DNA from: Psychrobacillus psychrodurans
GTDB taxonomy: Bacteria; Bacillota; Bacilli; Bacillales_A; Planococcaceae
NCBI RefSeq assembly: GCF_027563345.1
Contig: NZ_JAMKBK010000001.1
Strand: one strand, 5' to 3'
Length of the DNA: 64,000 nucleotides
Numbering within the stretch: position 1 is the stretch's first letter; the number at the start of each line of letters is the position of its first letter. Of the stretch, positions 8,167 to 16,357 are shown one piece after another. The translations under genes and the position numbers were made by a program. The notes under the pieces are model-generated. The model saw only the letters and a program-made list of their open reading frames with translations. It did no database searches and was not told the origin of the DNA.

Positions 8167-9249
8167 ATGTTTAATTTAGAGGTTTTAGGGCAGCAAATTG
8201 TGGAGGAACTCTCAATGCTTATTGACCAAAGTGTTTTGGTCACAGATCGCACGGGATTCATCATAGCTAGTACAGATCCTCAGAGGTTGAATTCGTTTCA
8301 TGAAGGGGCTTCAATATCAATTAAAAGTCTTAAACAATTACATATGACGGAAGAAATGAGTAAAGAGTTAAGAGGTGTTCGGCCAGGTATGGTCATGCCG
8401 ATTGTTATTGAAGATAAGGCTATTGGCGTTATTGGGATAACAGGTACACCTAAAACAGTGGAAAAGTATGCAAAGCTTGTTCGGAAGGTAGTAGAACTTT
8501 TTATAACTGATTTTTTGTCTCGTCAACAAAGGGAACGGTCAGTCAGGGAACTGGAGTACTTTGTCTCCGATTATTTTTTAAAGGAGCTGTCTGACACAGA
8601 GACGAAGAAAAAAGCGAAATTATTGGGGTTTCCCATCGAAAAATTTTGCCGCATAGCTATCTTGCAGGGAAGTCAGTATATTGATAAAGAAATAGTAGAG
8701 CGTATGAAGAATAACCAAACCATTCATCCAGATTTAATGATCGTCCGGTCTGGGTTAGGGCAACTAATCTTTTTTATACCAGAGGTAGAGAAAAATCATC
8801 TGATTTCATCCTTTGAGAAGATGGAGATACGGTTAATGAAGATATACGGAGATTTTCAACCAATTGGAGTAGGTCAGCAAGGAGACTTAAAAACTTCATT
8901 TTTACAGGCGCAGACCGCTATTAACATTTCTATCCGACAGAAAAATATCGTTTTTGAGGAAGACCTTAAATTGGAACTTTTATACTATGACCTTTCGGAT
9001 GAAAGCATCCATACTTTTTTGAGCAGAACGATTAAGCCCATTTTAGAGGATTTGGAGCTCTTAGATACTCTGGACTGTTATTTTAATGATAATGGAAGTC
9101 TTCAGGAAATTGCAGATAAATTATTTATACATAAGAATACCTTGAAATATCGGTTATCCAAAATTGAAAGTATGCTTTCTATGCAATTGTCTAATCGAGC
9201 ACATCTAGCTGAGATCTATACTGCTTATAGACTTTATAAACGAATTTAA
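8167..9249 (+). CDS. cdaR: CdaR-type transcriptional regulator (sugar-diacid/2-hydroxy-acid sensing)
   Basis: The ATG at 8167 is preferred over the TTG at 8161 because AGGGGAG (8154-8160) sits 6 bases before it; this gives 360 residues. Residues about 5-135 match the diacid-recognition domain of CdaR (LITDRTG-like LVTDRTGFIIASTDPQRL, then RPGMVMPIVIEDKAIGVIGI). The C-terminus has the PucR/CdaR-type helix-turn-helix: DCYFNDNGSLQEIADKLFIH, then KNTLKYRLSKIE. CdaR proteins activate genes for glycolate, glycerate or glucarate use, so the glcD-glcF operon 300 bases downstream is the obvious target. A separate terminator follows, so it is its own transcription unit. The gene symbol is used in the family sense. 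Confidence 0.88.
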   Translation: MFNLEVLGQQIVEELSMLIDQSVLVTDRTGFIIASTDPQRLNSFHEGASISIKSLKQLHMTEEMSKELRGVRPGMVMPIVIEDKAIGVIGITGTPKTVEKYAKLVRKVVELFITDFLSRQQRERSVRELEYFVSDYFLKELSDTETKKKAKLLGFPIEKFCRIAILQGSQYIDKEIVERMKNNQTIHPDLMIVRSGLGQLIFFIPEVEKNHLISSFEKMEIRLMKIYGDFQPIGVGQQGDLKTSFLQAQTAINISIRQKNIVFEEDLKLELLYYDLSDESIHTFLSRTIKPILEDLELLDTLDCYFNDNGSLQEIADKLFIHKNTLKYRLSKIESMLSMQLSNRAHLAEIYTAYRLYKRI

Positions 9250-9289
9250 TCTCCATGACAAAGATAGATTAAATTCTTCATACAGATGC

Positions 9290-9320
9290 AAAAACCATGA
9301 ATTTCGATTCATGGTTTTTT
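9290..9320 (+). terminator. Intrinsic terminator after cdaR
   Basis: AAAAACCATGAA and TTCATGGTTTTT pair around TTTCGA and end in six T. Confidence 0.92.
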
Positions 9321-9419
9321 GTGGTAATTATGTAGTTTACCTTTATGACTCTGACGAAAATTTTTTCGATCCGTAAAACAAGTAACTAGCTCTAATTATC
9401 AGAGTAGCGAAGATTTTTC

Positions 9420-9437
9420 TTTGTCCAAATGGACAAA
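9420..9437 (+). promoter_or_regulatory. Palindromic operator candidate upstream of glcD
   Basis: TTTGTCCA-AA-TGGACAAA is a perfect 8-bp inverted repeat. A further half-site, TTGGACA, occurs at 9472-9478. It lies about 110 bp before the operon start, in a good position for activation by the CdaR-type regulator. Binding is inferred. Confidence 0.5.
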
Positions 9438-9510
9438 AATAAACATCAGTATATTCTGAATTATTGGATGATTGGACATTTTAAAATAACTAGTAGTTTT
9501 GTAGAATTCT

Positions 9511-9524
9511 TGTAAGCGCTATCA
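9511..9524 (+). promoter_or_regulatory. cre box (CcpA catabolite-repression site)
   Basis: TGTAAGCGCTATCA fits every position of the cre consensus TGWNANCGNTNWCA. It lies 25 bases before the glcD start codon, where CcpA binding would block transcription. Confidence 0.8.
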
Positions 9525-9548
9525 AAGATATCGCAGAGGAGGGAATAA

Positions 9549-10958
9549 ATGTTGCTGTGGATAGATGAAATTCGAGGAATAGTAGGAGATGCAAATATAA
9601 AGACATCTGCTGCACATCTTACAAGCTATAGCTATGATGCAGCTGCTGGTTTCCAGTCATTACCGGATGCTGTTGTATCCCCCGCTTCTACAGAAGAAAT
9701 TCAAAAAATTATGCTTGTCTGCCAGAAGTATCTTGTTCCAATCGTGCCACGTGGTTCCGGTACAAATTTAGCAGCTGGTACTGTTCCTACTAATGGAGGA
9801 ATTGTACTTCTTTTTAATCGAATGAACCAAATAATAGATTTTGATGAAGCTAATTTGTGCATCAATGTACAACCAGGCATTATAACACTGGATCTCTGTA
9901 ATTATGTTGAAGAACGAGGATTATTTTATCCTCCTGATCCGAGCAGTATGAAAATTTCCACCATCGGAGGGAATGTTAGCGAAAATTCAGGCGGTCTTCG
10001 AGGACTCAAGTATGGAGTAACGAAGGATTACGTCATGGGACTGAAAGCTGTGTTACCAAATGGGGACATTATTAAAACCGGTGGTAAATTGGCGAAGGAT
10101 GTAGCAGGTTATGATTTAACTTCATTACTTGTTGGAGCAGAGGGGACTTTAGGAGTTATAACAGAAATAACTCTAAAACTAATACCACTACCACAGACAC
10201 AGAAAACAGGGATTGCCTACTTCCACTCACTAGAAGCTGCTGCTTCTACGGTTTCGGAAATTATAGCTGCAAAAATTATACCGGCTACGCTTGAGTTTAT
10301 GGACCGAGGAACAATGGATGCAGTGGAGTTATTCATGGGTCTTGGCTTGCCAACCGACGCAGAAGCGATGTTATTAATGGAACAGGATGGATCAACAGAG
10401 ACAGTTAGTTCCGATGTTGCCAAAATGATTGAAATTGCAAAGAAGAATGGGGCAACCTCTTCTGCTATTGCAAATTCCACGGAAGAAGCGCTTCGTTTAA
10501 AAGCTGGAAGACGAAGTGCACTGTCAGCACTTGCACGGAAACGACCGACTACGATTTTAGAGGATGCTACGGTTCCCCGCTCTGAACTAGCTGAGATGGT
10601 TCGTGAGATTCAAAGAATTGCAGAAAGGCACCATGTTGAGATTTACACCTTTGGTCATGCGGGAGATGGCAACCTACATCCCACCTGTTTAACAGATATA
10701 CGAGATGAAGAAGAAATGCAAAGAGTAGATGCTGCCTTTGCTGAAATATTTGAAGCTGCAATTGCACTAGGAGGAACGATTACTGGAGAACACGGTGTAG
10801 GAGAGATGAAATCTCCCTACTTGGAATGGAAGATAGGGTTAGAAGGTATCACGCTCATGAAGTCTATTAAACAAGCGATTGACCCGAATAATGTATGCAA
10901 TCCTGGGAAGTTGTTTGCTAAATCTACAAAACCAAGGGTGGTGGTGCATTATGGCTAG
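9549..10958 (+). CDS. glcD: FAD-linked 2-hydroxy-acid oxidase/dehydrogenase subunit, GlcD type
   Basis: A 469-residue flavoprotein starting at ATG 9549 behind GAGGAGGGA. The FAD-binding (PCMH) domain occupies about residues 40-220 with VPRGSGTNLAAGTVP and SENSGGLRGLKYG. The C-terminal FAD-oxidase domain has YTFGHAGDGNLHP and TITGEHGVGEMK, which carry the conserved catalytic-site His residues. GlcD works with the iron-sulfur subunit GlcF to oxidise glycolate, D-lactate or a related D-2-hydroxy acid at the membrane and pass electrons to the quinone pool. glcF overlaps its 3' end by 8 bases. No GlcE-like subunit is present, as is usual in Bacillus. The presence of CoA-ligase and thiolase genes downstream suggests a larger hydroxy acid than glycolate. 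Confidence 0.92.
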   Translation: MLLWIDEIRGIVGDANIKTSAAHLTSYSYDAAAGFQSLPDAVVSPASTEEIQKIMLVCQKYLVPIVPRGSGTNLAAGTVPTNGGIVLLFNRMNQIIDFDEANLCINVQPGIITLDLCNYVEERGLFYPPDPSSMKISTIGGNVSENSGGLRGLKYGVTKDYVMGLKAVLPNGDIIKTGGKLAKDVAGYDLTSLLVGAEGTLGVITEITLKLIPLPQTQKTGIAYFHSLEAAASTVSEIIAAKIIPATLEFMDRGTMDAVELFMGLGLPTDAEAMLLMEQDGSTETVSSDVAKMIEIAKKNGATSSAIANSTEEALRLKAGRRSALSALARKRPTTILEDATVPRSELAEMVREIQRIAERHHVEIYTFGHAGDGNLHPTCLTDIRDEEEMQRVDAAFAEIFEAAIALGGTITGEHGVGEMKSPYLEWKIGLEGITLMKSIKQAIDPNNVCNPGKLFAKSTKPRVVVHYG

Positions 10959-12258
10959 CGCACTCGCGGAGCGGATGCAGAAAAGCTTTCAGGAGCACGT
11001 ACAAGAGGATTTGCTAATGGACTGTATGCGTTGCGGTTTCTGTTTACCAGCTTGCCCTACTTATATTACGACTGGGCAAGATGAAACACACTCTCCTCGC
11101 GGTCGAATCGCTTTAATGAAGGCTGTGAGAGATGGTGTTGTGAAGTGGGATGGGTCAGTGGAGGAAGCTTTTGATGTCTGTCTTGGTTGTCGTGCTTGTG
11201 AGCCAGCTTGTCCAGCAGGAGTGCAATATGGAACGTTAATAGAGGAGACAAGACATGCCATTAAAGATGCAAAACCTACCACTCTTAAAGAAAAGGCAAT
11301 TAGAAAAGTAACGTTTGATGGGCTGTTTGCAGATCAGAGGCTAATGACAGGTACAGTGAAGCTGATTGCTTTATATCAGGCAACTGGTATTCAAAAAGTC
11401 GCTCGTAAAATTGGATTTATGGATCTTTTCTCCACCCAGCTTAAAGAGATGGAGGCAGTCCTACCTAAAATTTCTTTAAAAAAACCTAAAAGGGAAACAA
11501 CAGCTATTTCAACAAAAGTAGCATTTTTCACAGGCTGTCTCATGGATACAATGTTTCAACAAACTAATCAGAGAACTATCGAACTTTTAAATATGTTAGA
11601 TGTGGAAGTAGAGATACCTTCTGGGCAACAATGCTGTGGTGCACTTCATGGTCATAGTGGTGAGGTGCCGAAAGCAAAGCGTAACGCGGAGAAAAATATA
11701 CGAGCATTCGATCATGATGACTATGATTATATTGTTCAAAATGCTGGAGGCTGTGGAGCATTTCTAAGTGAATACGGGAAATTACTCGGTACAGAAGAAG
11801 CAGCAAAATTTTCAAAAAAAATTATTGATATTTCATCTCTATTAGTGAAATTAGGAATGGTGGAAATGCTTCCACAAAGTAAAAATGAATCATCGGTAAT
11901 TGTTACATATCAAGACTCTTGTCATTTACGCAATGTGAATGGAGTTTGGAGAGAACCACGAGCCTTACTACAAGCAGCACCTGGTTATCAGTTTCAGGAA
12001 ATGCCAAATGCAGCAGGCTGTTGTGGTTCCGCGGGAATTTATAATATATTGCAACCTGAAATGTCGAATAAAATTCTAACCCAAAAGATGAAAGGGGTGA
12101 TAGAAGTCGCACCTATGAAAATAGTGACTTCCAATCCAGGCTGCTTACTTCAAATGAAGGTTGGTATTGAAAAAGAAGGTTTATCTGATCAAATGGAGGC
12201 TGTACATATCGTTGATTTTTTATACGAATCAATGATCAATTATAAAAAAGGGGTGTAA
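10951..12258 (+). CDS. glcF: 4Fe-4S electron-transfer subunit of the 2-hydroxy-acid oxidase, GlcF type
   Basis: The start is placed at ATG 10951 (435 residues) behind GGGTGGTGG. A longer frame opens at 10879 inside glcD, but its extra residues are not family-like. Two ferredoxin-type clusters are visible: MDCMRCGFCLPACPTY near residue 23 and VCLGCRACEPACPAG near residue 72. The C-terminal half has two CCG domains (GQQCCGALHGHSGE and NAAGCCGSAGIY) that bind a non-cubane cluster or FeS in GlcF/HdrD-type proteins. It accepts electrons from the GlcD flavin. It overlaps glcD by 8 bases and lies 4 bases before the TRAP binding protein, so the set is one operon. Confidence 0.92.
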   Translation: MASALAERMQKSFQEHVQEDLLMDCMRCGFCLPACPTYITTGQDETHSPRGRIALMKAVRDGVVKWDGSVEEAFDVCLGCRACEPACPAGVQYGTLIEETRHAIKDAKPTTLKEKAIRKVTFDGLFADQRLMTGTVKLIALYQATGIQKVARKIGFMDLFSTQLKEMEAVLPKISLKKPKRETTAISTKVAFFTGCLMDTMFQQTNQRTIELLNMLDVEVEIPSGQQCCGALHGHSGEVPKAKRNAEKNIRAFDHDDYDYIVQNAGGCGAFLSEYGKLLGTEEAAKFSKKIIDISSLLVKLGMVEMLPQSKNESSVIVTYQDSCHLRNVNGVWREPRALLQAAPGYQFQEMPNAAGCCGSAGIYNILQPEMSNKILTQKMKGVIEVAPMKIVTSNPGCLLQMKVGIEKEGLSDQMEAVHIVDFLYESMINYKKGV

Positions 12259-12262
12259 GGAA

Positions 12263-13276
12263 ATGAAAAAATTAAAACGTTCCATCTTTACGACAATCGG
12301 GTTATCAGCAGTTCTACTTTTAGGAGCATGTGGCGGAGAGGAATCTTCTGCGGAGGATAAGGAGTATAACTTAAAGATGTCGGTAACAGTTTCCGAGTCA
12401 TCTACTTGGTATGAAGCAGCAGAAAAGCTAAAAAAGGATCTAGCAGAAGAAAGTGATGGTCGTATTAATTTAGAACTATTTGCAAATGAACAGTTATCTG
12501 GAGGAGATTCCGGTAAAGCAGTAGAGGGACTCTCAAAAGGAACTATTGATTTAACTTTCAACTCAACCATCATTTACTCCATTTTGGATGAACGTTTCGG
12601 TGTCGCTTCAGCACCATTTCTTTTTAACAATTTAGACGAAGCAGATGCGGTATTTAACGGAGATGGTGGAGATCAACTGAAAAAAGTATTAGCTGAAAAA
12701 GGAGTACAGGCATTAGGATATGGGGAAAACGGTTTCCGTCAACTAACTAACAGTGTACGTGAAGTAAAAGGTCCGGAGGATATTAAAGGACTGAAGCTTC
12801 GTATACCAGGAATCACGATGTATACAGATTTATACCGTGAACTTGGTACTGACCCAGTAACGATGACGTTCTCCGAGGTATTTACTGCATTACAACAAGG
12901 AACGATTGATGGTCAGGAAAATCCTATAGACGTTATTTATTCATCTAAGCTAAATGAAGTACAAGATTACATGACACTGTGGAACTATTCGTATGATCCA
13001 CTAGTGCTTGGGATGAACAAGAAACTATACGATTCGTTAAGTGATTCGGACAAAGAGCTTTTTGATCGACTAGGGAAAGAAGCGGCAGCATATCAAGTTG
13101 AGCAGGCACGTGAAAAAGAAGCAACCCAAATTGAAGAATTAAAAGCTAGTGGTATGCAGTTCTATGAGCCGACTGACGAAGAGCTTGCTGCATTTAAAGA
13201 AGAGGTACAACCACTATACGATAAATACAAAGATATATGGGGTGCTGAATTACTGGAAGCTTTCCAAAAGAGATAA
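12263..13276 (+). CDS. dctP: TRAP transporter solute-binding lipoprotein, DctP family
   Basis: A 337-residue extracytoplasmic receptor. The signal peptide MKKLKRSIFTTIGLSAVLLL ends in the lipobox LGAC with Cys23 as the lipid anchor. DctP hallmarks are ELFANEQLSGGDSGKAVEGL and LKGLKLRIPG-like IKGLKLRIPGITMY, with the arginine that salt-bridges the substrate carboxylate expected in the LRIPG region. TFSEVFTALQQGTIDGQENP is the classic family signature. It binds an organic acid and delivers it to the DctQ-DctM membrane proteins that follow. Placement between the GlcDF oxidase and the SDR/CoA-ligase genes says the imported acid is the operon's substrate. Confidence 0.95.
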   Translation: MKKLKRSIFTTIGLSAVLLLGACGGEESSAEDKEYNLKMSVTVSESSTWYEAAEKLKKDLAEESDGRINLELFANEQLSGGDSGKAVEGLSKGTIDLTFNSTIIYSILDERFGVASAPFLFNNLDEADAVFNGDGGDQLKKVLAEKGVQALGYGENGFRQLTNSVREVKGPEDIKGLKLRIPGITMYTDLYRELGTDPVTMTFSEVFTALQQGTIDGQENPIDVIYSSKLNEVQDYMTLWNYSYDPLVLGMNKKLYDSLSDSDKELFDRLGKEAAAYQVEQAREKEATQIEELKASGMQFYEPTDEELAAFKEEVQPLYDKYKDIWGAELLEAFQKR

Positions 13277-13288
13277 GGAGGTTGTCGG

Positions 13289-13783
13289 ATGAAAATCCTT
13301 AATAAAGTAGAAGAAATTATTCTAGTCTTAGCATTACTAGCAATGACAATTATTGCTTTTGCTAATATTATTTCTAGAAATTTTGCTCAGATATCTCTGT
13401 CTTTTACAGAGGAATTGACTATTAACCTCTTTGTCCTTCTTACTTTTGTAGGTACTGCCATGGGTGTGCGTAATTACTCACACCTTGGCTTTACACTTTT
13501 ATATGATCTAGGTGGAAAAGTTTTGAAACGCAGTATGATTGCCATTTCAACAATTTGTGGATTAGTTCTATTTGGAGTCCTGTTCTGGTATGGAATTCAG
13601 ACGATTTTATTCCAAATGGATATGGGGCAGAAAACACCTGCACTTGGATGGCCAACATGGGTGATGACTTTGTCACTTCCAATTGGGGCAATTTTATGTA
13701 TCGTGCGCACAATACAAGTTGGATGGCAGGAATGGCAGCTAAAGGACCAGGCATCTACATCTAAGGAAGGAGAGCAACTATGA
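13289..13783 (+). CDS. dctQ: TRAP transporter small membrane subunit, DctQ family
   Basis: A 164-residue protein with four predicted membrane helices, starting at ATG 13289 behind AAGGAGGTTG. ISLSFTEELTINLFVLLTFV is the conserved DctQ segment (trEE...f..w..flG) between helices 1 and 2, and GWPTWVMTLSLPIG fits the fourth helix. It pairs with DctM to form the Na+-driven membrane part. Its stop overlaps the dctM start (ATGA at 13780-13783). Confidence 0.93.
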   Translation: MKILNKVEEIILVLALLAMTIIAFANIISRNFAQISLSFTEELTINLFVLLTFVGTAMGVRNYSHLGFTLLYDLGGKVLKRSMIAISTICGLVLFGVLFWYGIQTILFQMDMGQKTPALGWPTWVMTLSLPIGAILCIVRTIQVGWQEWQLKDQASTSKEGEQL

Positions 13784-15102
13784 TTGCCTTACTGTTATTT
13801 GGAGCATTCTTTGTACTGATTTTCCTTCGTGTACCTATTGCGATTTCACTTGGGATCTCATCATTAATCGTATTAGTGTCGTCAAATGGGTTGTACGGTT
13901 TAGAAGCGGTCACGGATATTATGTACACAAGTGTAGCGAAATTTACCTTACTGGCCATTCCATTCTTTATATTAGCTGGAGTTATTATGGATCATGTAGG
14001 GATTTCCAAACGTTTAATAGAATTTGCACAGGCTATGGTTGGTCATAGAAAAGGTGGCATTGTTCTTGTAACTGTGTTAGTGGCTGTTTTCTTTGCAGCT
14101 ATATCGGGATCTGGTCCGGCAACTGTAGCAGCAATTGGTGGTATTCTCATACCAGCAATGGTTAAAAGTGGTTATACCAAAGAAACAGCTGGAGCATTGG
14201 TTGCGAGCTCAGGGGCAATTGGTATCATTATCCCGCCTAGTATTGCATTCATCGTTTTTGCTGTAGTGGCTGGTGATCAGATTCCTATTACGATTAACCG
14301 TCTCTTTTTAGCAGGAGTAATTCCTGGATTACTAATGGGTTTTGCATTCATTGTTGCTGCATTCTACGTGCGTCGTAAGGAAGAGAAAAAAGGTATTTTT
14401 CATGCTGATGAGGCTGTAGTTCAAAAAGCTTCTGGTAAAGAAAGATGGCAAGCATTTGTTAGGGCATTGCCGGGCTTATTTATTCCTTTCATCATTTTGG
14501 GAGGAATATATGGTGGATTTTTCACTCCTACGGAAGCCGCTGTAGTTGCGGTAGTCTACGGCTTAATCGTTGGCTTATTTGTATTAAGAGAAAATCTTTT
14601 CAAGAGCATGTATCGTATTTTTGTAGACGCTTCGCTTCAAACTGCAGTCGTTATGATTATCGTTAGTGCCGCATCGGTATTTGCTTACATAATCACAACA
14701 GAACAAATTGCTCGTGATATGAGTGATACGATTTTATCGATTTCGAGTAATCCAGTTGTCATTCTTTTATTGATAAATGTATTGCTTCTAATCGCAGGAG
14801 CTTTTATCGATGCAATTTCAGCTTATTATATATTCGTTCCTATATTACTGCCAATCATGCTTTTCATAGATATGGATCCAACCGTGTTTGGTGTATTCAT
14901 GACAGTCAATCTGGCAATCGGTCTTTTTACACCACCAGTAGGACTCAACCTATATGTAGCGGCAGGTATATCTAAGACGAATATTATTGGTATATCAAGA
15001 GGGGTACTACCATTTATAGTGGCGGCTATTATCGTTTTATTGTTAATCACATTTGTTCCAGCCATATCAACGTTTTTACCTGATCTAATGAATGTAAAAT
15101 AA
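13780..15102 (+). CDS. dctM: TRAP transporter large permease, DctM family
   Basis: A 440-residue permease with about 12 membrane helices. Signature segments are LLAIPFFILAGVIMDHVGIS, AAISGSGPATVAAIGGILIP and SGAIGIIIPPSIAFIVF near the centre, and FTPPVGLNLYVAAGI near the C-terminus; these form the two hairpin/TM repeats that bind Na+ and substrate. Together with DctP and DctQ it completes a Na+-coupled uptake system for an organic acid. It is followed 15 bases later by an SDR gene. Confidence 0.95.
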   Translation: MIALLLFGAFFVLIFLRVPIAISLGISSLIVLVSSNGLYGLEAVTDIMYTSVAKFTLLAIPFFILAGVIMDHVGISKRLIEFAQAMVGHRKGGIVLVTVLVAVFFAAISGSGPATVAAIGGILIPAMVKSGYTKETAGALVASSGAIGIIIPPSIAFIVFAVVAGDQIPITINRLFLAGVIPGLLMGFAFIVAAFYVRRKEEKKGIFHADEAVVQKASGKERWQAFVRALPGLFIPFIILGGIYGGFFTPTEAAVVAVVYGLIVGLFVLRENLFKSMYRIFVDASLQTAVVMIIVSAASVFAYIITTEQIARDMSDTILSISSNPVVILLLINVLLLIAGAFIDAISAYYIFVPILLPIMLFIDMDPTVFGVFMTVNLAIGLFTPPVGLNLYVAAGISKTNIIGISRGVLPFIVAAIIVLLLITFVPAISTFLPDLMNVK

Positions 15103-15117
15103 AGGGGGAAATAAGGG

Positions 15118-15864
15118 ATGAAATTTTCTAAAGAAGTAGCTATTATCACTGGTGCAGCTAGTGGAATCGGTCAGGCTGTTGCTATACAGCTTGCAAATGA
15201 AGGAGCGAATGTAGTTCTTGTTGATTTGAATTCATGTGAAAAAACAATTGCTCAGTTAGGGGATTCTGTTTACTTAGAGTGTTTAGGAGATATTCGAGAT
15301 AAAGATTTTGTCCAAGCAACCGTTGCAAGGACGATTGAAAAATTTGGTGAAATACATATTTTGGTTAATAATGCAGGTACATGTAGTCGACTCGATTTAG
15401 AAGATATGACTGTCGACATGTGGGATCGTGATTTAGATACCAATTTAAAAGCAACTTTCTTGTTTAGTCAAGCATGTGTTTATCCACATATGCGCGACGC
15501 CAATTATGGACGTATTGTCAATATTAGCTCCATCTCTGGAATAAATGGCGGAGTCGTTTCCGGTGGAGAAAAGAATGGTCGTTCTGGTCCAGCATATTCT
15601 GCTTCTAAAGGAGGGGTTATTGCTCTTACGAAATGGATTGCAAAAGAAGTAGGCAAGTACGGTATTACATGTAATTCGGTAGCACCAGGTGCTGTAGCTA
15701 CAGGGATTACTGCAGGAATTGCTTACGATACATCTGATCAGGTTATTGATCGAATGGGAACACCAGACGATATTGCAGAGGCAGTATTATATTTTTCCTC
15801 CAGAGCGGCTAGCTATTCAACTTCTCAGGTATTGAAAGTGGATGGAGGTTACAGTATTGGTTAA
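15118..15864 (+). CDS. Short-chain dehydrogenase/reductase (classical SDR)
   Basis: A 248-residue oxidoreductase, start ATG 15118 behind AAAGGGGGAAATAAGG. The cofactor loop is TGAASGIGQAVA, followed by VDL at the end of beta-2 (Asp favours NAD(H)), then NNAG at about residue 84. The active site is VNISSISG (Ser) and YSASKGG (Tyr-Lys). It most likely oxidises a secondary hydroxyl, or reduces a keto group, on the imported acid or its CoA ester. The tail VLKVDGGYSIG is typical of the FabG-like group. The next gene starts within its last codons. Confidence 0.92.
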   Translation: MKFSKEVAIITGAASGIGQAVAIQLANEGANVVLVDLNSCEKTIAQLGDSVYLECLGDIRDKDFVQATVARTIEKFGEIHILVNNAGTCSRLDLEDMTVDMWDRDLDTNLKATFLFSQACVYPHMRDANYGRIVNISSISGINGGVVSGGEKNGRSGPAYSASKGGVIALTKWIAKEVGKYGITCNSVAPGAVATGITAGIAYDTSDQVIDRMGTPDDIAEAVLYFSSRAASYSTSQVLKVDGGYSIG

Positions 15865-16357
15865 GGTTCCCCTTCAATCCGTCTATGACACTACAACTCA
15901 GAGAATCGTAGGGCGTCTGACAAAAGATATAGATCTTTTCAAAGGTATTAAAGAGATTTGTCAGGAGCATGGAGTAAAGGCTGCTCACTTTCAATGTATT
16001 GGGTCATTGCAATATGCTACTTATGTTCAGGTTGAGCGTGATGGAACGCAAGGTCGGATTAAATATTCCGCCAAAAAGTGTACGCATTCCCCTGTAGAAT
16101 TATTATCTGCAACAGGTTTTGTCGGATACGATGAACAGGGCAAAACGGATATTCACATGCATGGTGTATTTGTAGACTGTGATTCTGTTATTAGTGGAGG
16201 ACATTTCTTAGAAGATGAAAATCCAGTAGCTGTAACGATTGAGTATATTATTTTCCCGTTAGAGGACGTAGTAATGCAACGAAAAGAAGATGAGATTTGG
16301 GGAATGCCAGTATTTCAATTTTCGAAAGGTGGGCTTTTAAATGGAGACAATAAGTAA
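15857..16357 (+). CDS. PPC-domain (DUF296) protein
   Basis: The likely start is TTG 15857, 8 bases after GGAGG (15844-15848), giving 166 residues; an ATG at 15842 in the same frame has no ribosome binding site. It overlaps the SDR gene by 8 bases. The sequence ELF-type DLFKGIKEICQEHGVKAAHF, then DIHMHGVFVDCDSVISGGHF, matches the plant/prokaryote-conserved (PPC/DUF296) fold, a trimeric alpha/beta protein. In bacteria these occur as stand-alone proteins of poorly known role. HMHG and GGHF carry the conserved histidines often suggested to bind metal. Its position between an SDR and a CoA ligase suggests a metabolic rather than DNA-binding job. Confidence 0.75.
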   Translation: MVKVPLQSVYDTTTQRIVGRLTKDIDLFKGIKEICQEHGVKAAHFQCIGSLQYATYVQVERDGTQGRIKYSAKKCTHSPVELLSATGFVGYDEQGKTDIHMHGVFVDCDSVISGGHFLEDENPVAVTIEYIIFPLEDVVMQRKEDEIWGMPVFQFSKGGLLNGDNK

